This document shows positions 11,701-25,300 of a stretch of DNA of 64,000 nucleotides, piece after piece. Position 1 is the first letter of the stretch. Every line of letters begins with the position of its first letter. Below the pieces are notes generated by a model. The model saw nothing but the letters and a program-made list of their open reading frames with translations, was not told the origin of the DNA and searched no databases. The position numbers and the translations under genes were made by a program. The DNA lies in NCBI GenBank assembly GCA_029706075.1, contig JAINUG010000325.1:434001-498000 (forward strand), in the 5' to 3' direction. Origin of the DNA: Aldrovandia affinis. Its lineage: Eukaryota > Chordata > Actinopteri > Notacanthiformes > Halosauridae.

Positions 11701-13317
11701 TGATGTAGAAGTGCTAAGAAGACAACACAATATAACGCAAAAGCAAGCAAGCTGAGTACCCAGAAAGCTCTTGCGCGGCACTACATCGCTGGTTTATTCG
11801 GAATATGCCGATTAACATGTAAACGGGAATATTCCCGTAGCTCAACATTCTGCGGCGCATGTAAACACCTTATTCGGAATATTGCCTTAACCTGAATATG
11901 GACCTTAATCGGAATATGGTGTGCATGTAAACGTAGTCATTGTTTCTCGTGCCCTTTTCAGGGAAACAAACTAACGTTAGCATTAACTTTAATTAGCATA
12001 TCTAGCTAACGTTAATAGATTTAAGTTCTAAGTTGGATTCAGTTCAGGTTCGGAATGAGACGGAGACCGAGTCGGAACCGAAAGAGAAACGATCAAAAAC
12101 TGTTAACAGACAGTATCACGACAGCTAGGCATTGCGCTGAGCTTTTGTGGAAATGTTATGTTACGTGTGGTAAGCTTAGAAAAGCGCTGTGGAATTAAAT
12201 ACTTTGTAACAGCACTTAAATCAGTTAATATGCAACACGTTTTACGCTGCCTTGTTTAGAACAGCGCTTGAGAATTAAATTTCACTTAAATGAGTTATGT
12301 AAATAGTTTTGCTCTGCCTTGGTAGGCTTGAGTGAACAGCCCTTCAGAATAACATTATTTGTAAATGAGTTCATATGCAACGCGTTGTATTATGCCTTGC
12401 TTAGAACAGCGCTTCGGAATCAATTAATTTGTAACTATACTATTAATATGTAAATAGTTTTGCGCTGCCTTGTGGTAGGCTTGAGTGAACAGCGCTTCAG
12501 AATTAAATAATTTGTAAATGAGTTAATATGTAACACGTTGTGCGCTGCCTTGCTTGCGCTTTAGAATTACTTAATTTGTAACTGCATTCATGAATTAATA
12601 TTTAGTTATTATTGTTAACAATAAAATATGGTTTTGTTTTTGCTAAAACATGATCTTGAGTTAAGTTTTTTTATTGTGGTTTGTATTTTAGAAGTATGTT
12701 AAGCAATATACACATTAGTACAGTTTATTTAACATTCATGAGGATGTACACATCATAGTATTTTGAGAGAAAAAATGGTGTTTAAAAAATGTTATCTTTA
12801 TAAAGGTGTGCCTTGGGACAAAAAACTTTGAAAACCACCCCGGTATACCACGATATTAAAATATGAATGAGTACTATCGTAAGCTTAATGTAATACCGTT
12901 ATAGTGAAGCACGTGGTAAAAGCTATTTTCATGCCGGGAAAAAATATTTCAACTGTTACCACAATGGAAAAAACGAGTAGCTAAAAATAGCACTAGATCC
13001 TGTAAGCTGATAACGTGATAATGCAAAATGTTGCTTAATTCACAAAGTGAATGATTTAAATTGATTTCAACATACAATTACAAGCAGTGAACGATATTTA
13101 GTTCAATTTTATTATTTTTCAATTAAAATGGCATATAAATCTGCAAAGAGCCATACAATAAACAGATCGAGTTGTAACCTTTGTGTGATTTTTGTGTGAA
13201 GTTTTTTTAGCTTAAAAACTGATACCGTGATATACCGAAAACTGTGATATTGAGTAGTATGATTATCATACCGTGAAAATGGAATGCCGTCACAGCCCTA
13301 ACTCACACATACACACA

Positions 13318-13374
<57 letters not shown>

Positions 13375-16300
13375 ATGAACACACAAACAGGCACATACAG
13401 ACTCAAGTACACGCAATCGATTCATAATGGGACAGTGATACAAACACAACGTCCACAGAAACGCACATAGACAACAAGTCCACTGATACTCACCAGCTGG
13501 AAGCTCCTTGTTTAAATATAAACCTCCCACTAATACACTGACACCCACATGGCCTCTATCTAATTTCATTGAAGGACAGATTCAGCCAATAGTGATGTGT
13601 TTAACTGTAACAATACTGTACATATTTCAAAGAGTAGCTACTAATGAATTGACAGCCATGTTTTGTTGCAACCTACTGTTCCTTTCTGTTGTATTTAAAT
13701 TTGAATGAACCTGTGTAAGATATTACCTTTAATAAGATCACTGCTGTAAATTCCATAGATATTTAATTTCTGTATTGACAGAATGCTTTGTGGAAAATTG
13801 TACCAGTCTCTAGTTTAGTTCAATTAACATTTTTGTCTGGGCATGAGTCTGGGCTTGACATTGCAATTGAATACTTCATTTCACATTAATTAGGTTTCAT
13901 TAAATAAATGATAGCATAGCATAGCTTGTCTAGTCATATTGGTAATACTGCTGCTGTGTGCAGTTAGCTAATGAGAATTTAATTCATCTTGATAAAAAAT
14001 GATTTTAGGACACCAGAACCTTGTAGTACAGAACAGAGTACTTGATGGCACTAATCAGCAGAAATAATTGTCAGTTCAATTGGGAACGGCTGAAAATCTT
14101 TTCAAGTAGAGCTGATTCTTTTTGTAACAGTACTTTCATATCTGATCATATCTGGAAAAAATATGCATGGTGAGGCTGAATCTCTAAAAAAATATATGGA
14201 CATTGAGGTCAAGATGAGTTAGTACTCCTTCCCCACACTGTATGTTTTAGATCTGTGTCAAATACGTATTTGAAACACTTTTCAAACCCTTTATATGTTG
14301 GTAAAATTCTGCCGATCCCTGAGAATCTTCAATGATTGCTAATCGAAACATCACATGAAAGAATTGTGTCGCATATTGGTGAAAACAGATGTCTGCTTTT
14401 AAATTGTCAGTAATCTGCAGGAATTGTACTGGTGTTTAAAGGGTTAAAATATTTTCAAATTAAGTATTTGACCCAGATCTGCTCCGTGCCCATCGGCTCT
14501 TGGCCTTACCTTTCCAGTTGTAGGTTCCGGGGGCTCCGAACAGGATGAAGTTGTTGTCGGGGGTGAAGCTGGCGGCCAGGCCCTGCTGGCAGAAGCCAAA
14601 TTGCTCATGGCCCTGTGGCCTCCCCTCGCAGAACTTCCACTCGCCCCCGTCCAGGTCGTCGCGCTCCGTCAGGTCCTCGCTCAGCACGTAGCAGCGGCCG
14701 ATGGGGTCTCGCGTCTCCGAGGGCTGGTCGACGCGCTGCCTGAGCTCGTACAAGTGAGCGCAGGTCTCGAGGAAGACAGAAAAGGAAAGAATCTAAGCTG
14801 ATTCCGTCAATGCGTACATGGTACGCACGTTATGCACTTGAAAAATAAATAAAATATATGCACACTGTTTCTGTTCTGCAAAGAAAAAGTTGCACCTGAC
14901 ACATTATGTGTTCTCGTTCTATCCTGCACATGTGAAGTCACCCGGTTGTGCGTGCGTTTACAACTTCAAGTATCAACTTTCTTTCACATGCAAAAGATGG
15001 AAGTAACACCTAATATAACCCTAATATAATATAATAGTCATTTACACTCTGTGGCCAAATCTATATTGCTATCTCTATTTATGTACGTAGGTAAGGCAGG
15101 ATGGCACACGCACTCACCACCACTTTCCCTCCAATTCCCTGGCTCTTCACGGTCACACCGAGCCACTGGTTGTGCTTGCTCTCGCGGTCAGTCTCTACTG
15201 TGAACGGCAGGACCAAATTTCAATATCAATCAACCAATTGAATATTATGAAAGGCACATTAGGTTAGTGCTTTCTCTGTATTGCTCTGTGGCAGTGTTGA
15301 TGGTCAGATGATGGTCAGATTCTCAGCGGGGCAGTGTGTCACGTGTTATGACGCCGAGCCGAGTTTGGTCCCTCACCCTCTCCGTCAATGTCCACCCGCT
15401 CGCAGTCGTACTCCTCGGCACTGATTGGACAGCGGTACAGAGCCCCGGGGCGGGTGTTCACCTGGGCGTTTCGACCCCGGGCCTGAGGCGCTCCCACCAG
15501 GATCCTGCAGGCACACAGAGCCGTCAAAAGAGGGCATGTTTCTTTTATATGATTGTTGGATCGTCTCACTTCCACCCTGAGATTTCTTAAGCTTTTTATA
15601 TGGCCAACGGTACTTGCTACCTCAGGCCAATCTCCACACCATTCAGCAGACTAAAAGGTTAGCTTTTAACAAAGAAAAGCGAATGTATTAAACATTAGCA
15701 CTGGCTTATACTCCCCTCACTTTCTCATTCTTTTTCACAGACCCGGAAAAGTTTTATTTTCAGTGCCATGGCTGCTGATATTTTGGGTCCTGTCACTGGT
15801 CTCTGCCTTATTTGGTCTGGCTGGTCAAAGGGGCTATTTAAAAACACATCGTTGAGCCACATTCCAACAAGCACTCTCAGCCATGACAGAGTCAGGGGCG
15901 GGATAGAGGGTGAGAGGCAAGCAGAGAAGAAACAGAGGGCGAAAGAGACAGAGAGGAAGAGAAGAGTGGAGAAGGAAAAAACCAAAAAGAGCCATACGTG
16001 AGGGAATATGAGGTGACGAGGCTTCATCTAAAAGTGACATATCCACTTCCAGAGCTGTCGCTAAACGCCACAGTCGCTAAGCGCAGCATACCTAAATTAG
16101 TGCCAACCTCTCCTATCACAACCCCTGGCTATAAATGTTGGAAGGCTGACAGTGTGAAAGAGGGCAGATGACCAGAGGTGACACATGGAGGGGGAGTGGT
16201 GAGTAGAGTACCCTGGAATTCATCAACATCACACCATGGCCCTCAGCAGGTAGGCCACACGTTATCACACCCAGACGGCACACCAAGCCCAGAGCACAGT

Positions 16301-17032
16301 CCTGTGACCTCTGTGGCCGCGTTCCCTCAAAGACAAGCCGACAGCAGCTGTTGCGGGCTCCCATTGTCTCAGCCTGGCTGCCAACCAGGCTGTGAGTCAA
16401 TAACCTGAAAGAGGGAGCGAGGAGGTGGGGAGACAGGACAGCTGTGTTCTCCTCCCTCCTCCCCTCCCCCCCATTCTTAACCTCTACACCTCCATCTCTC
16501 CAGAACCCCCTCCCTTCGCCACTACCACCCAGAGTCCAGGCTCACAGTACAGCTGTTGCTTTTCATATCCACATTTTCCGCATACACAGTCTGTTCTCCT
16601 TACTTCTGCTGGAGTTTTTAAAAACGTATAAAGTTATTCTGTACAAACTAATGAAACTTAGTGTGTTAAAACCAAGAAATTAAATTTAACAAGCGATTAT
16701 CAGTTGTCATAAAAAGTCCTATTGACAAAGTGGACCATATTTTGCACTACAATGATAACAAAATAAGCCTTACGCAGCATGTTACACAGTGGCAGGCTAA
16801 AAATGAAACTATTACGACAGTGTAAATAAGGGGCCTTGGTTTAGATGTATGTGTCACCATCATATATATGCACACTGGGACAGGTGTGCAGGCATGTGGG
16901 GGGTCTGCTGCTTTGGTATTTAACACAGGGACCCACGGGCTATAACTGGTGCAATGACTGCAAACCGCCATTTGCAAAAACCAATGGAGCCAAAACATTC
17001 AGCCACCCATGCTGACAAATGATACTCACACA

Positions 17033-17098
<66 letters not shown>

Positions 17099-17349
17099 AA
17101 CATACACATGTGCACGCTCTCACTCACAAACACACACACGCGCACACACACTCTCACTCACACACACATACACACACACACACACACATTTTAACAATTT
17201 ATTTATGTCCACATAAACAAAAGCATACAAGGACACAAATACTGAAGGTGCAGAAAAGTTACATTCACAAAATCATGGCATAGGTCTTCAAGATACAAAA
17301 ACACCAATTATTTCTCATGGGTATAAGTAGCAGCATCTCCGCCTCACAG

Positions 17350-17400
<51 letters not shown>

Positions 17401-17615
17401 CTACTTGCCTTGGCATTATTATGTTTTTAATTTCCTGCGGTGCAGTGTTAGATTACAGCCACTGTATATCTCCATGCATTCATTCTTTGGTGGATTTTAG
17501 CAAGGGGATCAGCCATAATGTAATGTCTATTGTTGAGCTCACAACTCATCACAAGTCATACTGATTGATAGAAAATGTAGAGAATGCAATCATAGATTCC
17601 TCTCCCCCTTCCCCA

Positions 17616-17649
<34 letters not shown>

Positions 17650-20600
17650 ACACACAAATTGAGACTTATATTAATTTTTTCCCCAAACTGTCCTGACTCC
17701 TGAATCAAATCATACGCAGGGATGATTTAGGCTTAGGCACTTGTACATAAGATGCAAGAAAACAGGCTACTTAGCTAACTAGAACAACAGGACAAAGAGC
17801 ACAATAGGCTGTGTGCCTCTGACATTCATTTTTCATCAATACTATGTTGATAGCTAACCAATATGCTAGCCTGCCTAGCGCTAAGCTCGCCTCCCAAAAC
17901 TTCAGTTACACTATCAAGTGGGGAGCTTCATTGGCATCTCTGACTCTGGATAGACATGAAAGAGGTCCTGGTCTCTCACCCCCACCCCCGTGCCCACCGC
18001 TCCCCCGGGGACTGATCCCGTCTTCATCTCCTTTCTCTCTTCTGTGACGCCTTTCCTTGTCTGACTCAAGAGCTCTTAAATTACTTCTGTTTTGACTCAA
18101 GGCCGAATACAGAAGTTGCTCTTGGGCTTATCGCTAGACTTGATATGGAGCGCATCCGCCAAATCCTCCATTTCCTTAGAAAGAACTTCAGAGTTGTACT
18201 TAAAAGCTGAGAGACTACTCACAACTTAATGAAATCAAGAAAATCAACTTATCTTTAAGAGAGTACATCTTGAGGTTGAGCCAAATCCAAACCAAAAAAC
18301 GCATTGAACTAAAGGCTCCAAGGCAAAGTATAAATCTCCCAGCAGTATTGATTGCAGTGACTTTAATGATGGGGTCAAAGAAATGGGGTGGAGTGAGGGT
18401 AATTGATATCCTGCTGGCTTTTTCAACATTCAAGCTCACTTTCGTCTCTGCGGAAAGACGATAGCGAGGTTTGGGCTAAAATGGACAGAGGCAGAGGGAA
18501 TTCCTGGAATATTTTTTTGCCTGTTATTTTCAGCTGATTTGTGAATAGCAACTTCTGTGTGATTCATAAAAAGCCTATTAAAAGTGAAATGTATCAAATT
18601 AATTCACCATTAAACTAAATCCCTCCAGATGTCCTTATGCAAATTATGAATTGAATAGAAGTGCTGTCTTGTATCCATAGATGCATGACGAAGTGCACAA
18701 AGCAATGTTGTAAAATACATATGCAATTTTAATCTTTAGAACTGAAATTCAATTTGAACTGAATTTAGATAATTGGTCTGGAAAATTGATTGAATTGGAA
18801 TTCAATTAGTGGAATTTACTGTAAATATTATACACCTGTTATTTTGTGTTACTGTATAAGTTGTATAAGTATATCAACTACTTCCAACCCATTATTTATT
18901 CTGGTTGTATGGTACGCTAAAGTCCAGAGCTGAATCTCGTTTAAATTACTGACAGCAAAATATGTTATTAGCTGGTGTGTTAGTTGCTTTCAAAGTCATC
19001 AAAAAGAACAAGATGTCACCACTCTGCACATCTTTTGGGTGATTTAACATTGGGTGATGCTGTTGATCCTTCCTCCTCAAACAGCACATGGGCTGGTGAA
19101 AATGTGAAGGCTTTCATTTTATAGACTTTAACATTTTATATACTTTAACTTAATTTGAAAGCATTCCTACAGATCCCTGAAAATGTTCAGCAAGACAGGT
19201 TACTAGTTACTAGTTGTAGATATTGGTGAAAACAGATGTTTCTTTTAAAATGCTTAATAATCTGAAGCCAAGGGGTTGAATTATTGCAAATAAAGTATTT
19301 GAGCCAAATCAAGTAATTCCTCTTCCTTCCTGCTACTCACAGTGCGCACTTTTGAACAGTCCTTGTCATGATTATGCATGTGCCTGTCAGAATATTGGGC
19401 AAGATTTGCTGTGGAACGTACTGCTGATAACAAACGTCTTGTACTTAATATACAACACATTCTAGATTTTGTTAGAGGTTCTCTTTTACACAAACGGTGA
19501 AGTATGGGTAGATTTTGGTCAAACGTTTTTGGGGGACGGTGCAATAAGAACATCACCAGACGAAAAGTCCAAATCAAAGTCAGCCTTCTGTTGAAATCAG
19601 TCTACAGTATAAATTCAGGAGTGATGTTATGACACCTTTCTACCCCCATAGATTCCGGCACAATCTCTCCCTTCAATCCCGTCCTTGAGTTTGTCTTTCT
19701 CTGCCCTCTCTCTGCTTCTCTCTTCGTCGTACTTTATCTCTCACTCTCCATCGATCTCTTGGTGTCTTATAGCATCTCTTATAATATCTTGTTCTCCCTG
19801 CTCCTTCCATCCCATAAGTGCTCGGAATAACTTGTTTGCATAACTCCACCAGTATCCCAGAGGGCCTTGCAAGAGGCCAGGTTGCCATAAACAAAGTGCT
19901 GTTACCCTGGGGCAAGATTCAGTATGCAGTCCTTAATAGAAGCTTTTGAAAAGTGTGAACTAGAGAAAGATAGTTAAAACAGCATCATAAACTGCCATTA
20001 CCTTCTACTACACTAAAAGAATACTACAACCACACAGCCTATGGCTGAACATTTCTGACAGAGAAATGGCTAATGATGTTCAACAAAGCTACGATTACAC
20101 TCTACCCGCTTCTTGATGCGAGAACAACAACAGCTGAAATATCTGTAGTGTGACTCAGCAGCCTCTTTATTCCCTGTGTCCGCTGGAATTCCCAGACTGG
20201 CAAGGCCTGAACAGCCCATAGAAGAGAAAAGAACTGGAGGCAGCTGTGCAAGATTCCCAAAGCGGATAGCACTACGGAAAAGGGCACTGGCCGTAATCAC
20301 AGTGAGAATTCCATTGCTGTGTTTATTTCTTAATCTTTAGATGATCATGTGCCATTTGTAGCATCACCACATCCCGGGCTCCCATTCCACAAGCCATAAG
20401 CCTAATACCACTTATGCACAACTGTACTGTGAACTGCTAACTTGCAGAGTTGTATCATACTTACGAGGTCAGAATGTACAGTAGCACAATCATTATTTTG
20501 CGATGTTGCACAAACACATAAAACTTTGAACAACTCCGTGTTGAGAAATCATGGGTTATAAAACCCTTTGATTATTTTCATTTCTAAGCCAGAGATAAAC

Positions 20601-22292
20601 AAATGATGCGACGTTTTTCTTTCTGTGAGTGTAAATAGCAGAGAAGGGCAGTGTAATGCATGCCTGTGTCTGTTGCATCCCTTCCACCAGTCTATGTGGA
20701 ATCGATAGGTAAAGGAACAGATGGTGTGACCCTTTCCCCAAAGGCCTCCAGTGTGCTAAACTAATAAACACACACATGCCCACAGCTCACACACACACAC
20801 AAACACAGACAAGAACTCACACATGCATGCATACACCTTCACTAACAAACAAACACACACCCACGCTCAAACATTCATTCACAAGCAAACACACACACAT
20901 GCGCACACATAAACACATGTAGGCAGGCACACACTTACATATACATACAGAGCAACACATAGTTAGGTTTTCATTCATGATACAAAATGAAGTCCAATTT
21001 ATGTTATGTTCAAATTAATCATTCAATGATATATACTCAATGAAGTGATTATAACATTTGGAGAAATTATACAAATATATATCAAGATATATATCTTATA
21101 TCAAGAAAATATAACACGTGTTTACATACAGGTGTTTCCTGTTGTTTAAGAATGTTTTCTAAAACATTTTGCATATTTTTCTAAACTGTGAATACACAAT
21201 TCAAAACCACTGACTCTATTTACAAAACCAAGTTAGACATGCAAAAGTTCACATTTATGTCCAGTTTTATTGAGACACATTTAAAAAAGACATAAACTTG
21301 CATCAAAGCAAAAACTTTTAATTAAATGACAATCACATTAATTAAATAATCAAGACAACATTAAATAATACAATCACAACAAAAATGATATTGTTGTTTT
21401 AAATTTAAATTTTGTTGTTTTAAATTGTACCCTCTATTGATTCAATTATGCCCCCCACGAGCCTGCAGTGGGCTCATGCCGGCATCCCTGCCCCCTCCCC
21501 CTGGGGTGGACAGCCAATCACCATAACTGTAAACTGTAAAGCGGAAACTGTACCCCATCTAATGTATTTGGTGAAGCTTGCTACATCCACATAGATGTCA
21601 CAAAATCACTTTAAATACAGTAAGAAATAAGAGTTATTCTATCGAATTTCTTGTCTTTTCATTAATTTCTTGTCTTTTACTGTATGACATTCCATCCACC
21701 TCCCAGCAAATGTAAGCTCCTCATTTGAGTTTGGAAATAAGTGTGTGTGGAAAATCCATATTTGACATTGCTATGGTATTACAGTACGTACAGTATGGCA
21801 TTGCACATCTCTTGCACTGTGGCTGTCTTATTATGGCACTGATCATACACTCTTTGGTGGAGTTTTGGAAAATGGAAATTGATAGTACAGAGCATCTGTG
21901 TCTGTCAATATTGTTACATAAAATTGACTCCCCTTCATTGACTCTGGCCTTGCATGTAACAACTACTGTAAGGCAACCTTACCCAAAGCCACCCCAGACA
22001 AGACCATTGCTGTAATCCTCGCCAAGAGTCAGTACAGTAACAATCCTGCTCCATTAGCCACTCTTCAGTTTGAATAAACTCAGCTATTCCTCACACACAC
22101 CCTTCTGAACAATGTCAAGATGATTACCAATAGTAATGCATGCAATAGTAGTGCATAATTTTCACACAGATAAAACATTTATCAATAATGAAAAGTGACT
22201 ATTCCTAAAAGGAGTAAGAAGTAGATGTTTATCAGGAAGTCCATTTGGAATTAAATTTGGTTTTAACTGAAAAGATTTAGTTCCAAGAGCTG

Positions 22293-22329
<37 letters not shown>

Positions 22330-25300
22330 AACACACACACGCACACGTCCCTCTCAAGGTCTCCAAGGAGTCCTAGTCAGTTTGCTGAGGGATTTGAAGT
22401 TTAATTGCCTTATCTGTACCCAGTCCACATACGGACCCACTATATTTCCAGCCTAATTGTTGTAGAAAAATTGAGACGGGAGACTCAAGGGTCTTTTACA
22501 TTCTAATCACACTGGGCCCCTCCCCCTCCACTCTGCATCAGTGACCCGGCAAATCCTCAATCTCTTTGCATTTAGTCTTTCTGCCCAGCCTGACTCCCCA
22601 ATACTTACTCTTATATTTACCTCTAACCTTTGATTAATCCTAAAGTGAACTAATGACCTAGGAAATGGTGTTCACCAGATAGCAATTCAGGCACAGTTTA
22701 GATTAAGGTAAATTCTATGACTATACAGAAATAAAAACCTACATGGATGGAATGAGGTGTAAATCGCCTTGAATGTGGATGTTGACCTTTGATTTCAAAA
22801 TGGGGTTTAGTGCCAAGGTCAACCTGCACCTATGATTGTCATTAGATATGGCCACATTTAAAAAGTATGCAGCCAATATTGTGATATTCAGCTGAGCATT
22901 ACTGTAACATGAACACAGCAGTGCTATTATTGGGCAGAATGTCCAACACATGCTCAAAAAATGACACAGCCTCCATACCTCAACTGGACAAGGCTAATCC
23001 ACATGAAAAAACTTAGAGGTGTCGCCTGGGGCTACTGCAATGATGTAAGATATAAGGGTTTGACAATGACAGGAACAGCCCCTCTACGTCCGCAATAAGC
23101 GACCGAGACAACAAGCCGCTTCCAGCTGTAGGCAGTGTGCGCGCCGAGGGTGTGTGTGCCTGATGGAGCGGAGCCACCTGCTGTCATTTATTACACACAC
23201 TGACAAAAACAGAAGCCTCCGGGCCCCGTCTCCCCCGGTAACGCTCCCTCTTTCCAATCTTAGCTAGTTATCAGATCCCAGCGCCGGCCGTGCGAGCGAC
23301 AAATGAAATTGCGTCTTTATCAAGGCATGACGGCCTTGTCGTGATTTATTCATCGTCAAGATTCACGACCCCCCCACACGGTACTTAGTTAAATATAAAG
23401 CCAATGCACAAGCAGCTGGGCAGCTCATTCGCTCATTCCATGTAAAGCCAGGAAAGGATGTGTAACATCTCCTCTCTCACCCATCATCTCCTCAGTCAGA
23501 GCTTATGTATCGTTTGCCTTCATTCTTAAACTTCATGCAGCCATGAACATGACAGTTATCCACTGTAATACAATATAACATGAATAAATATACCTTACCT
23601 CTGCACTGCTGTATGTTAGCTGTGAGAGTATGCACTGTGTGTGTCTGTGTGAGTTTGTGATGAGTGTGTGTGTGTGGGGGTGTTGAGAGAGTGTGTTAGA
23701 GTGAGAATGTGTGTATGTGTGTGTGTGTGAGAGAGAGCGTGTGAGTGTGTGAGTGTTTGTGTGTGTGTGCGAGTGTGTGTATGTGTGTCAGAGAGTGTGT
23801 GTGTGTGTGTGAGAGAGAGCGTGTGAGTGTGCGTGTGAGAGAGCATGTGAGTGTGTGTGTGAATGTGAGTGTGTGTTTGGTTCACTGTGGGAGACACCCA
23901 CAGCCCTCTGATCCTTCATAGATAAATAAAGCACAGGCCATTACAATGGTAAACACTGATTTATGAGGAACACTAGAGCCAGCCTGAGAGATTCAACAAC
24001 AAGAACAACTATGTGAGGGCCTAAAAGGAGGGAAGTAAAAAAAAAAATTAATTGATTTAGGGAGTGAAAAGGGACAGGGTCATTGTCAGCTCTTAAGCCG
24101 GTTTTCAAAAGGGGATTTTATTTTGCCATTTGAATGCAAATCAGGCCAGAAATTGTTCAATGCGTTTGGAATGTGTGAAGGAGTTATACTGTGCCCTTTT
24201 CAAACTGATTCAGAAATGTCCACCGCTTGAAGGATACTACTGTAAGGCCCGAGCCATTTTCCTCCCTCACAAACTGTTTACTTTGTTTAACTGCACAGTT
24301 TCCCAACTCTGGTACTGGGGGCACAGTATATATATGTAAAAATGCATTTTATTTCATTGCACCTGGCCTCTTAATTAGTGAAGTCTGATTGAGGTGTTTA
24401 TGAAATATTTTTCTGGGTTTGACATCACTTCACAGGCATGTTCTGTAAATGTCCTTTCTGAAAGGAATGTGTTTTGGTTGGTGTGTTTATGAAAGATACC
24501 CAGCTGGTCATTGGCACAAATTAGTAATGCTGATTAGTATTCAACTTAATTAATTAAGATTAATTAAACTTGGGCTCGGGGCCCATAACAATTATTGTTA
24601 CTAACAAATTAAGCTACAGATAGACAGCTACCCCAAATTTCTCCAAGGGCAAAATATGTAGAAAAAGCTAAATTAAGGCCTTTAATTGTATTACAAAAAT
24701 GCCTCGTACAACACATCTCTCTTTTCCTGGATTTCAAATAAGTTGATGACAGGTGGTGTCGGAGTCAGACCAGTGTGCACTCATGACCCGAGCCAGGAAA
24801 GATTGTTTTACGTAGTGTAAGGAGGGTAAAGACAGAATCAAGACTTAAAATGTCAACTTGGAGAGTTGCCTCCGATAGTTTTTTGCAATGCAGTAATGTT
24901 CAGATATCAGGAACAAGAAAGTCAGTCTCTGGAAAAATGCTTTGGCCCCTACATTCTCTGTCACTGTTTTTATTCCATATTGAGCTTCCATGTGCCTCTG
25001 GAGAATGCATGTGTGCACAGGGTTCATTTTACTCTGAAATGAAGCCACCCATGCTGTCTACACGCCGATACAATAAACGTCCAGGGAAAGGAGAAAAAAT
25101 AGAATAGTGACAATACAAAGAGTCCCTGCAAAATCATTCAGGGCCAGTCTCAGTTCTGGTTTTATCCATGCACTCTTCAAATATGTCAGGGGTTATAATT
25201 CTGCATTATAAGCAGGGGTGCACATAAGTGGTACGCCAGTATGCATTCGCGTCCTCAAATATTAATTGCGTCCTCAAACGTTAATTGCATACCAAGCAAG

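Larger units (their letters stand above)
10827..12841. mobile_element. hAT element (non-autonomous), middle layer of the nest
   Basis: A perfect 8-base target duplication GGTATACC (10819-10826 and 12842-12849) flanks ends AGAGGTTCTCAAACGGTGTG and, inward from the right, GGGGTGGTTTTCAAAGTTTT. This pattern is typical of vertebrate hAT/Charlie-like elements. No hAT transposase frame remains. The interior carries a Harbinger-like insertion (11118-11939) and a tandem repeat (12175-12590). Confidence 0.82.
10807..13299. mobile_element. Outer palindromic repeat of a three-layer nest, ITGA7 intron 4
   Basis: Flanking the hAT element are pieces of one older repeat, GGTATGACGGTATACC on the left and 12842-13299 on the right. 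The right piece carries repeated (T)ATACCG(T/A) motifs, e.g. ACCGTGATATACCGAAAACT, and ends TGCCGTCACAGCCCTA. Similar ends in inverted order suggest a fold-back DNA element. Its own target duplication is not clear. Confidence 0.5.
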
